Assembly (NCBI GenBank): GCA_029433525.1
Contig: JAQTIF010000001.1
Span: 2,108,001-2,172,000 of the forward strand
From: Enterobacteriaceae bacterium ESL0689
Lineage (GTDB): Bacteria > Pseudomonadota > Gammaproteobacteria > Enterobacterales > Enterobacteriaceae
Direction: 5' to 3'
Length of the DNA: 64,000 nucleotides
The notes beneath the pieces were generated by a model. The model saw only the letters and a program-made list of their open reading frames with translations. It ran no database searches and was not told where the DNA came from. Made by a program: the position numbers and the translations under genes. Position 1 is the first letter of the stretch; each line of letters begins with the position of its first letter. Below, one piece after another: positions 39,853 through 48,205 of the stretch.

Positions 39853-39980
39853 CCCATCAGGCGTTATTGGCGCAGCCAGTCTGGACACGGACAGCGCGGA
39901 GAAACCGCAGCGTACACGAAGTACGTGAGGATTTCGAGCACTGCCCAGGGCCAAAATGGCAAGTAAAATAGCCTGATGGG
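39853..39980 (+). repeat. Palindrome-bounded intergenic repeat, copy 3 (fullest)
   Basis: 128 bp from CCCATCAGGC (39853-39862) to its exact inverse complement GCCTGATGGG (39971-39980). The interior has cagcgcggagaaaccgcag, then tacacgaagtacgtgagg, attt cgagcactgcccaggg and ccaaaatggcaagtaaaata. It has no ORF, and internal palindromic segments (TACACGAAGTACGTGA) suggest a folded RNA or DNA element. It lies just before the vgrG gene and resembles ERIC/REP-like intergenic repeats in style, not in sequence. Confidence 0.75.
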
Positions 39981-40028
39981 CCAGGCTATTACGGTATGGC
40001 TTACTGAAGCCGGTAGAGGAGTAACATC

Positions 40029-42421
40029 ATGCATAACGGGCAGAGCCGTTACTTTCTGGATATTAATAACAGTCCGGTAAAGCCGGATATTCTGCGCTTT
40101 CACGGCCGGGAAGCCCTGAGCGAACCGTTCCGATGGGAGATTGAGTTCACAAGCCAGCAGGCGAATATCACCCCGGAACAGGTGCTGATGAAATATGCCT
40201 CTTTCCGGATGCGCAGCGGTAAAAATGTTCACGGCATTATCACCTGCCTCGAATGGCTCTCCACTTCAAAAGAGCAGTCACATTACCGGGTCACGCTCAG
40301 CTCCCGCCTGGCGCTGCTGGAATACACCCGGCAGAGCGCTGTTTTTCAGAACCAGTCGGTGCCGGAGGTGGTGGAGCAGGTGTTGCGCAGACACGGGCTG
40401 GAGGGGCCAGATTTTGAATTCAGGCTGGAGCGCACCTGCCCGGCGCGTGAAGTTATCACCCAGTGGCGGGAAACGGATTTGCAGTTCATCCAGCGCATTC
40501 TGTCGGAGGTGGGGATTTACTGGCGCACGGAGATGGACCACACCCGCGAGCTGGATACGTATATTTTTGCCGACAGCCCGCTCAACTATCAGTTTGATGT
40601 GCGCCTGCCGTACTGCGAGCCATCTGGCCTGTTTGATGGCGCAGCAGAGTCAGTCTGGGATGTGCGCAGCTGGCATAATCTGGCCACCGGCACGGTCAGG
40701 AGCCGTGACTACAACTATCGCACCGCCTCCACGCCGATGGATACGGCGGTCAGTGTACGTAATGACGCAGTAACGACCGGGGAGCATTACCGCTACGCTG
40801 TGCCATATCGCGAGGCGGGAGATGACACTGAGCCAGAACCGTTAACCGAAAGCGGGGCATTCTACGCCCGGCTTCACCATGAGCGTGCGCTGAACAAAAC
40901 CGCCCGGATACACCTGTTCAGCAATGCCTCACATCTTACTCCGGGACAGGTGCTGGAGCCGCAGGGCAACATCATCAGGGCGCTGAAGGACGGAGTCATT
41001 CTGACGCTGGTGACCTTCCGGGGCAGCCGTGACTCCCGTCTCCATGTCTCGGTATGGGGTATGCCTTATACCGAACGTTACTGTTACCGTCCGGGGAAAT
41101 CCCGCGTCCGGTGATTGCGGGCACGCTGCCAGCACGGATTGAAAGCCGGGAAAAGAACGACATATACGCCCACCTGGATGACCAGGGGCGCTACCGGGTA
41201 AAGCTGGACTTCGACCGCGAAGAAACAGAGCGGGGATTTGGTTATCTGTGGCTGCGGATGGCGAAGCCGTATGCCGGTGACACCCTGGGCTGGCATACAC
41301 CGCTGACTGACGGCACTGAAGTGGCGATTGCGTACAGCAATGGTGATATTGACCTGCCGTACATTGCGTATGCCCTGCACGATGCTGAACATCCGGACCC
41401 CGTGAACCGGCATAACCACACCCGGAATATCCTCAGAACGCCCGCTAATTCGAAACTACGGATGGAAGACAAACGCGGAGAGGAGCATATCAAACTCACC
41501 ACGGAATATGGCAAAACCCAGCTCAACAGCGGACACCTGGTGGACAGCCAGGGAAAATACCGCGGCGCAGGGAGTGAACTGCGCACCGATGAACACGGGG
41601 TTATCCGCGCCGGTAAAGGGCTGTTTATCAGTGCGGATGCTCAGGCGAAAGCACAGGGTGAAGCGCTGGACAGGGATGCGGCGCTGAAGGAAATCGAACG
41701 ACTCAGTCAGTACCTGCAACAGCTGACAGAGGCAGCAGAACAGGCACAGGCGCTGAAAGCGGATATTGACAGTCAGATACAGATGTTTGAGCAGCGGCTG
41801 AAGCCGCTCAATGAGGCGATACTTTTTTCGGCGCCGGAAGGTGTGGCGCTGACCAGCGGTGAAGATATGCAGCTGACCGCCGCGCAAAACGTGGCTGTCA
41901 ACGCCGGAGGGGATATCAGCATCGGAGTGATGGGCAATATGACGGCCCTGGCCGGGGAGAAGCCGGGACTGTTTGCCCACACCGGCCCGCTGAGCCTGAA
42001 ATCCGGAGAAGGGCCGGTGGAGATGCAGGCGCAAAATGACAGCCTGCGGTTGTTTGCGGAAAAGAAGCTGACGCTGAGCTCGGAGAGCGACATCTCCTTT
42101 GCCGGAAAGAAGCGCATCACGCTCATCGGCGGCGGCAGTTATCTGCGGCTGGAGGCCGGGAAAGTGGAGTACGGCACGACAGCAACGTATATGCGGAAGG
42201 TGAAAAGGTCGATGACGGCCGGGGCAAGAGACCTGCCAATTGAGTCATTGAAACAGATGGAAATGATTACGCGGTATTTTGACAGAAAGATAAGATTTTC
42301 TTCTAATGTTAACTATCGTGTTGAATCAATGGAAGGAGAAGAATTACTTTCTGGGTCAGGTACCAGTGGTTACATCGACAAGAGTACAACAGAATCTGAG
42401 TATTGGATCTTTATAAGTTGA
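40029..42421 (+). pseudogene. vgrG: T6SS spike protein VgrG, frameshifted in the middle
   Basis: VgrG forms the puncturing spike of type VI secretion. The first frame (361 codons from 40029, GAGGAG upstream) contains the gp27-like base (RFHGREALSEPFRWEIEF to HVSVWGMPYTERYCY). At 41093-41096 a G4 run replaces the five G needed for PGEIPRPVIAG, so translation stops at 41114. The second frame continues with the gp5-like OB domain (DDQGRYRVKLDFDRE), the DUF2345-type repeat needle and a 55-residue C-terminal extension (RFSSNVNYRVESMEGEELLSG) resembling the transthyretin-like domains that carry effectors. One added base would give one 797-residue VgrG. It may be a pseudogene, phase variation or assembly error. 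Confidence 0.85.
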
Positions 42422-42430
42422 GAATAAATA

Positions 42431-43225
42431 ATGAAAGAAATTAACATTGAGATCGCTAGGAAATCCTATCTTATTGTGACGAAAGATGGAAAAACGGAAC
42501 TAGGTATTAGAGGGAATACAACTCCAGAGCATGACATTACACCTTATGAAGTTGAAGTGCCAAATATTTTAATTATAACCAGAAGAAATGGTGATGTTTT
42601 GTTTGTTTTACAAGGAGGCGAAGAGAATGAATTTGCAATAGTGACAGCTCAATATCTATATGACAAATTAAAATACCAATGGTTTGAGCCTTTGGCTGAT
42701 AATTATAGGAGGTTGATATATATTAACAAGGCAAGCTATGTAAAAGAAGCTTATAAAATATTGACATGGGACGATGTCGTTAAATTTTCTTTAATTGACA
42801 GGCCATTTTATAGCTTTTATAAAAATATGGAAGGTGACTGGAAGCAGAATCCAGAGGGAGGGGCGGGATATCTTTTGGTATTAATCTCTGAAATCCCTTA
42901 CTGGACAGATGCTGTTGGTCAGATTCCATTTGCCATCGATACCTACCGCAGCAATCATAGTATAACTAAGACAGTACAAATTGGAATTGATTGGTGGGAT
43001 GGAACGCTCACAGGAGGTGTTGATTATTCTAATGAATATGATAACTATTTCGTTTTAAGAGGAGCATTATTTGCCAGTAAGCGTTTTACATATAAATTAG
43101 AGCCTTCAGGTAAATCACATCCATCTGCTGTCATGAAAGAAATAAATCATTTAATAAAAGCAGAAGTTCTTGGCGAGCCAATAAAAAATAGCGAGTTAGA
43201 AAAATATGGAATCTGGAAAAAATAA
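42431..43225 (+). CDS. Unrecognised protein, candidate T6SS cargo effector
   Basis: A 264-residue protein starting 10 bp after vgrG. I do not recognise a family. It has no signal peptide and no clear membrane segment. Conserved-looking stretches are YSFYKNMEGDWKQNPEGGAG, ISEIPYWTDAVGQIPFAID and GGVDYSNEYDNYFVLRG. The region is markedly AT-rich compared with vgrG. Position immediately after a vgrG with a cargo-type C-terminal extension, and a 20-bp overlap with a multi-spanning membrane protein gene, is the typical effector/immunity layout. The toxic activity is unknown; it could instead be an adaptor. Confidence 0.5.
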   Translation: MKEINIEIARKSYLIVTKDGKTELGIRGNTTPEHDITPYEVEVPNILIITRRNGDVLFVLQGGEENEFAIVTAQYLYDKLKYQWFEPLADNYRRLIYINKASYVKEAYKILTWDDVVKFSLIDRPFYSFYKNMEGDWKQNPEGGAGYLLVLISEIPYWTDAVGQIPFAIDTYRSNHSITKTVQIGIDWWDGTLTGGVDYSNEYDNYFVLRGALFASKRFTYKLEPSGKSHPSAVMKEINHLIKAEVLGEPIKNSELEKYGIWKK

Positions 43226-43571
43226 AGCCACTTTAGTAAATATATTAATTGCAATCCTTAGCTGCATCCTTGTAGTTATTGTCCATGATTTTGGCCATGA
43301 TTGGTATATGGATCATTTTACATCACGAAGTAAAGGAGTTACCCTGGGATTTATAATGGCATACATGAGATATATTATGATCCCTGCTATATTCCTTTCA
43401 GCTTTTATAAGAGTGAAGTATTCAATAACTATCCTTAGTGTATTCATTATATTTATGTTTTATTGTTGGTATGAAAGCAATCCACTCCGGGTTATATTAA
43501 TGTTTGTTTCTTGTTTATCTGGATATACATTAATTATTTTTTATAGATTGTTAAAAAACAAAAATGAATGA
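43206..43571 (+). CDS. Four-helix membrane protein, candidate immunity to the 42431 gene
   Basis: A 121-residue, very hydrophobic protein with about four membrane segments (NILIAILSCILVVIV, GFIMAYMRYIMIPAIFLSAF, ITILSVFIIFMFYCW, VILMFVSCLSGYTLIIF). Its start overlaps the end of the upstream gene by 20 bp, indicating coupled translation. A polytopic inner-membrane partner suggests that the toxin, if it is one, acts on or from the periplasmic side of the inner membrane. No family is recognised. Confidence 0.5.
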   Translation: MESGKNKATLVNILIAILSCILVVIVHDFGHDWYMDHFTSRSKGVTLGFIMAYMRYIMIPAIFLSAFIRVKYSITILSVFIIFMFYCWYESNPLRVILMFVSCLSGYTLIIFYRLLKNKNE

Positions 43572-43723
43572 TTTAAAATTTAATGGATCTGTGCACCCAT
43601 TACTCAAAAATAACGCAATATATGCTCATTCAACCTCAAACTAAAGATTTTATTATCTGAAAATTATCGCTAATTCAGGATGTCAGCAAATTCTGCTATA
43701 CTTGGTTGAGCAGGGACAAAATA

Positions 43724-44590
43724 ATGGCAATTGCATCAACAACCACGACAAAAGATAAGGCAAAGCAGGAAAAGAAAGTCAGTGTGGACTTCTTTCATAT
43801 TGATATGATCCCGGATGCGATGGATAAAATGAACTGGCCTGTTGCAGCAAAATTAATGAGGCATTGGTTTAACACAAAACCTGCACTGGCTTTTACTGAA
43901 GAGACTAAAAATAAATATCAGAATGGAAAGGCGCTGGATATTCCTGACGGTGAAGTTAATTGTGATATTGTAAAAATGTCCTGGGCCATTCAGTTTGAAC
44001 AGGTCATTAAAGGAATCGAATACCTGAGTGGCAAATGGGATAGCCCAAAAGGCAGGGATTTGCTAAAAAAACGGCTTTTACAACAAGGTGATTATCTAAA
44101 AAATAATGTATCAATTGGTTATACTGATGATATCCGAGTACTGGAAGATACAGCGCAAGTTAATGTGACAAAAATAGGAACAAAAATAGATACTGTTAAT
44201 GAATGGTATGGAGCTATAGGCATTTCAAATCTAAAAATTTGCGTTCGTGGGAGTACTGAAAATCGTAATGGAGAGTCATTTTTTAATGTTGAGTCAGTTG
44301 GCTATTATCTGAAAGATACTTACGACTTTACTGATGATGAATATCCAGAACCTTTAGGTATCTGGAGTAAAGATCGAGTTCTCAGCAAGCTGGAGTCAAC
44401 ATTATATATGTCATCTTACTTGTATTCGGACTGGGGCGATCTGGCCCGTAAATTTTCAGGCTTTGTTCCGGTGTTTAATGCTGATTTTCGTAAATGGCAA
44501 AACAAGCATAACACAGGAGGGGATTTTATGATTTTCTCGGATGTATACTGGACGGAACCATTAGCTAAAAAAAGGGTAATAAAATTATGA
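43724..44590 (+). CDS. DUF6402 family protein, T6SS-associated
   Basis: A 288-residue protein from the ATG at 43724, chosen because AGGGA precedes it by 8 bases. The stretch FFHIDMIPDAMDKMNWPVAAKLMRHWFN (core IDMIPDAMDKMNWPVAAKLM) is what I associate with DUF6402, a family found next to vgrG and PAAR genes. Other features are VKMSWAIQFEQVI, YIGYTDDI-like and FSGFVPVFNADFRKWQNKH with GGDFMIFSDVYWTEP at the end. No signal peptide. Its stop overlaps the ATG of the next gene by 4 bp (ATGA), pointing to a paired function. Role unproven: toxin or adaptor. Confidence 0.6.
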   Translation: MAIASTTTTKDKAKQEKKVSVDFFHIDMIPDAMDKMNWPVAAKLMRHWFNTKPALAFTEETKNKYQNGKALDIPDGEVNCDIVKMSWAIQFEQVIKGIEYLSGKWDSPKGRDLLKKRLLQQGDYLKNNVSIGYTDDIRVLEDTAQVNVTKIGTKIDTVNEWYGAIGISNLKICVRGSTENRNGESFFNVESVGYYLKDTYDFTDDEYPEPLGIWSKDRVLSKLESTLYMSSYLYSDWGDLARKFSGFVPVFNADFRKWQNKHNTGGDFMIFSDVYWTEPLAKKRVIKL

Positions 44591-44952
44591 AAATAAGAAC
44601 AGTTATTATACTGATTATCTTGTTTGTGGCCTGGTTTTTTTTACCCTCAACTTTATTTCTGAGTAATAGTGATAAGAGAGCTTCACATATTGGTCCGGAC
44701 AAAAAATATACAGCCGTAATATATCGTACAAAAATTATATCTCCATATTCATTTTATAAATATCTACAAGGTGAAAATTATTATTTTATTTTGTATGATA
44801 AAGACCAGCGTGTTATATTCAGACCATCATTTTTTTATGGCACTGCGAATATTACAGCATATGATGCAATTATATATGTTTATAATGAAAAACATTATCT
44901 TTTCTACCCGGGGGAGGACGGCGGTTACGAGTCATATGAATTAGATAAATAA
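44587..44952 (+). CDS. Membrane-anchored small protein, candidate immunity to the DUF6402 protein
   Basis: A 121-residue protein with one N-terminal membrane anchor (VIILIILFVAWFFLPSTLFL) and a tyrosine-rich soluble domain (SPYSFYKYLQGENYYFILYDKDQ, AIIYVYNEKHYLFYPGEDGG). The topology places the soluble part in the periplasm. Coupling to the DUF6402 gene by a 4-bp overlap makes it the natural partner. The gene is AT-rich, like its neighbours. No family is recognised. Confidence 0.5.
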   Translation: MKIRTVIILIILFVAWFFLPSTLFLSNSDKRASHIGPDKKYTAVIYRTKIISPYSFYKYLQGENYYFILYDKDQRVIFRPSFFYGTANITAYDAIIYVYNEKHYLFYPGEDGGYESYELDK

Positions 44953-45024
44953 CGGTTATTAACAGACAGTTGAGCTGATTATCAGAGAATGCTATAAATT
45001 CTGTGCCATTCCAGTAAGATACTT

Positions 45025-45340
45025 AAAAAAGGAATGGCACGAGAGTGTTCAGAATTCGGGTTTAAATACTGCGGCGTGTCGTTTGATAGCTGGAAAGATA
45101 AACGATGTCAGTTCCAGGAGGCGAAGGCGCGGTATGATCAGTTTTTTAAGGCTGATGGCCAGAAAAAAACTGGTGGACTGGCAATAACAGTGCGATTAAC
45201 CAGGCAGCCCGGCATCAGGCTGTCGCAACAGTAAATCAACCATTGAAAGTCGTTTGGATTTTCATGCAACCAATCAGTACTAAATATTTTACAGTAATAT
45301 TCCAGGACATGAAGGATATTATTGTACGTTGGGAGCTATA
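45025..45340 (+). pseudogene. C-terminal remnant of a Tox-REase-5 nuclease toxin, frameshifted
   Basis: The frame at 45034 encodes CSEFGFKYCGVSFDSWKDKR and CQFQEAKARYDQFFKADGQ, then is lost in an A7 run (about 45164-45170). One more A restores NWWTGNNSAINQAARHQAVA, then NQPLKVVWIFMQPISTKYF and IIVRWEL ending at TAA 45340. This order is typical of the Tox-REase-5 restriction-endonuclease-like toxin domain; everything upstream of the domain core is missing. The following gene resembles Imm52, the usual partner of Tox-REase-5. It is a displaced toxin tail, as often found behind polymorphic toxin genes. Confidence 0.7.
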
Positions 45341-45343
45341 ATG

Positions 45344-45670
45344 ATGAATATTGAAATGTCAGTAAATTTCTCTTTTAGAAATCATTTGCCTGATATTCCA
45401 TTTTCAGAAATCATTGAGCAGTTATCGTTTTTAGTTTCGGAATTAAATAATTTACTTGGCCATCAGTTTGAATGGTTTGAAACTGGCTATTCAAAAAAGC
45501 AAGCATTATCACACATAGCGTTTAAAAACAATAAAATTAGTAACGATACATTTCTAAAATGGGAAAAAAGATATAAGAGAGACTATCCTCTTTTTGTTGA
45601 AAGTGTCTGGGATGGTAAAGGTGATTATAGTAATGCCATTGATTACCGGAAAATGGAGCCTGTAATTTAA
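45344..45670 (+). pseudogene. Imm52-like immunity protein, C-terminally truncated
   Basis: About 108 residues from 45344 (a second ATG at 45341; GGGAG upstream). NIEMSVNFSFRNHLPDIPFSEIIEQL, EWFETGYSKKQALSHIAF and FVESVWDGKGDYSN resemble the N-terminal half of Imm52-family immunity proteins, which normally have more than 200 residues. It starts 3-4 bases after the Tox-REase-5 stop, the expected toxin/immunity spacing. The frame ends 33 bp before an IS903-like end, so the C-terminal half was probably removed together with the front of ydbH. Confidence 0.6.
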
Positions 45671-45702
45671 ATTGTGTATCTGCCTGTTTTTGATATCTTC
45701 AC

Positions 45703-45875
45703 GGCTTTGTTGAATAAATAGATATTATGCTGCGTGCCTACAAAAACATCGGTCTTCCTCGACGTAAAATCAGAAGGTTAAGGTCAGGGTCGGAAGCTTC
45801 TCGCAGTAGAGACCAGCATTTATGACCAAAACAGGTGTGATAAAACAGCATGGTTCACTATTATTCAACAAAGCC
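45703..45875. mobile_element. 173-bp IS903-like internal-deletion element
   Basis: The ends GGCTTTGTTGAATAAAT (45703-45719) and, inverted, TATTATTCAACAAAGCC (45859-45875) correspond to IS903-group (IS5 family) terminal repeats and match each other at 15 of 17 positions. The interior of about 140 bp has no transposase. No 9-bp target duplication is seen (flanks TATCTTCAC and TTTCGCGGC), suggesting that an adjacent deletion or rearrangement followed insertion. It is the junction between the vgrG island and the truncated ydbH. Confidence 0.75.
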
Positions 45876-46881
45876 TTTCGCGGCACGCTTCATGCCGGGC
45901 AGATAGGGCCGGTACAGGTCACCGGCCGCCGCGATCATCAACGTTTACGTGGCAAAGCCTGGTGGCCAAAACAGTCATTAACGGTTTTTCAGCCGCTGAT
46001 CCCACCGGCGTGGAAAATGATGCTGCGTAGTGGAATGCTGCATGCACAGGTGGCTTTTTCGGCGACGACCCATGAATTTACCGCGGGTGGCCATGCGGTA
46101 CTCGCCGGTGGCAGAGCGTGGATGCCAGATAACCAAATCAATGGCGTTAATTTCGTTTTGCCCTTTCGCGTCAGTCAGGGGGTCTGGCATCTGGGCACCC
46201 GGCGTCCGGTTTCATTGCGGATTGACGAAGTCATCAACCAAATTACCGCCCGTTATCTGAGCGCTGATTTACAGGGGGCCTGGCCGTGGAGCGAACAGTC
46301 ACCACTGCAACTGAGTAACGTCAGTGTCGATGTGCTGGGCGGCAAAGTAATGATACAGCAACTGCGTATGCCCCAGCACACGCCAGCACTTCTGCGCCTG
46401 CAACAGCTCTCCAGTAGCGAACTGATCAGTGCCATCAATGTTAAACAATTTGCGCTGTCCGGTGCGTTTAACGGCGCGCTGCCACTGTGGCTGAATAATA
46501 ATCAGTGGATCATTCAGGATGGCTGGCTGAATAATCCCGGCCCGATGACCTTACGTCTGGATAAAGATATGGCGGATGCGCTGGTCAACGACAATATCGC
46601 CGCGGGTGCCGCCATTAACTGGTTGCGCTATATGGAGATCAACCGCTCATGGGCGCATATTAATATGGACAATCGCGGCGGGCTGACACTCAACGCCAAT
46701 GTCAGCGGGGTCAGTCGTTTCGGCGACAAGCGCAACACCGTCCATCTTAACTATGCTCACCAGGAGAATATGTTCGATCTATGGCGCAATTTGCGTTTCG
46801 GCGACAATGTCCAGACCTGGTTTGAACAACATGTCAGATTGCCTGCGGGTCATGCGGAAAAGCAACAGGTAAGGAATAAGA
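45876..46881 (+). pseudogene. ydbH: YdbH, N-terminal half deleted by IS903-like element
   Basis: E. coli YdbH is an AsmA-like inner-membrane-anchored bridge of about 880 residues that, with YnbE, moves phospholipids to the outer membrane. Only about 335 residues of its C-terminal half remain here (from FRGTLHAGQIGPVQVTGRR to NLRFGDNVQTWFEQHVRLP). The membrane anchor and first half are missing. The open frame borrows an ATG at 45822 within the IS element and runs through into the ynbE region to 47066. Without its N-terminal anchor the protein cannot work as a bridge. Confidence 0.85.
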
Positions 46882-47066
46882 ATGAAAAAAGGGCTAACGG
46901 CCATACTGGCCGCGATCATACTGACAGGCTGCCACCCAGGCTGGAAATCACCGCCTCAAAGGAGCCGATTACGATCAATATGAATGTTAAAATCGAACAT
47001 GAAATTCATATTTCGGTCGATAAGGATGTCGAAGCGTTACTCAAATCGCGTAGCGATCTCTTCTGA
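46882..47066 (+). pseudogene. ynbE: YnbE lipoprotein, frameshifted after the lipobox
   Basis: The ATG at 46882 opens MKKGLTAILAAIILTGC, a lipoprotein signal, but the frame then reads HPGWKSPPQRS instead of the family sequence. The expected RLEITASKEPITINMNVKIE and VDKDVEALLKSRSDLF (61-residue YnbE family) lie in the neighbouring frame, which is the frame continuing from ydbH. The break is at or just after the cysteine codon near 46934-46940. YnbE normally oligomerises in the outer membrane to complete the YdbH bridge, so both partners are affected. Confidence 0.75.
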
Positions 47067-47074
47067 GGTGATTA

Positions 47075-47398
47075 ATGAAAAAATGGAAGATCGTTGCAGT
47101 AATGCTGCTGCCGCTGTTCAGCTCATCCGTATGGTCATTAACATTGGGTGAAGCACGCAGCCAGGGGCGGGCAAGGGAAACGCTCAGCGGCTATCTCGCT
47201 GCGCGCCAGCAGGATCAGCAAACACGGGATCTGGTCGCACAAATCAATGCTGCCAGACGCGCAGACTATCAACAGCTGGCGGAGAAAAATCATTTACCGC
47301 TAGCGCAGATTGCCGCTATCGCCGGGCAAAAACTGGTGGCACGGGCACCGGCGGGGGAATATGTCCAGGGTGTTGACGGCCAGTGGTTACGTAAATAA
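47075..47398 (+). CDS. ydbL: YdbL family periplasmic protein
   Basis: A 107-residue exported protein with a signal peptide ending near VWS, then LTLGEARSQGRARETLSGYLA and a DUF1318-type helical domain ending VQGVDGQWLRK. In E. coli ydbH-ynbE-ydbL form one operon and YdbL modulates YnbE assembly. Here ydbL is intact although both partners are broken, which suggests the damage is recent or that YdbL has a separate use. Confidence 0.9.
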   Translation: MKKWKIVAVMLLPLFSSSVWSLTLGEARSQGRARETLSGYLAARQQDQQTRDLVAQINAARRADYQQLAEKNHLPLAQIAAIAGQKLVARAPAGEYVQGVDGQWLRK

Positions 47399-47413
47399 CC
47401 TGCGATACAAAAA

Positions 47414-47451
47414 CAGATGGCGACAGCGTTAATCAGCGCGCTCGCCATCTG
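47414..47451. terminator. Bidirectional stem-loop between ydbL and azoR
   Basis: CAGATGGCGA (47414-47423) and TCGCCATCTG (47442-47451) are exact complements around an 18-base loop, between convergent genes. Confidence 0.65.
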
Positions 47452-47459
47452 CCATGTGA

Positions 47460-48203
<744 letters not shown>

Positions 48204-48205
48204 CT

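Noticed and set aside
39630..39971. 113-codon plus-strand frame upstream of vgrG
   Set aside because: Its second half is the dispersed intergenic repeat; no family features in the first half.
41456..42034. 192-codon minus-strand frame inside vgrG
   Set aside because: Shadow of the repetitive DUF2345-type region.
40029..42421. Programmed frameshift in vgrG
   Set aside because: VgrG families are normally single-frame, and the G4-AAA context is not a known slippery site for this gene; loss of one G is simpler.
45822..47066. Treating the 414-codon frame as one intact gene
   Set aside because: Its first 18 codons are IS903-like sequence, the middle is the C-terminal half of ydbH and the end is ynbE in the wrong frame; it is a chance fusion.
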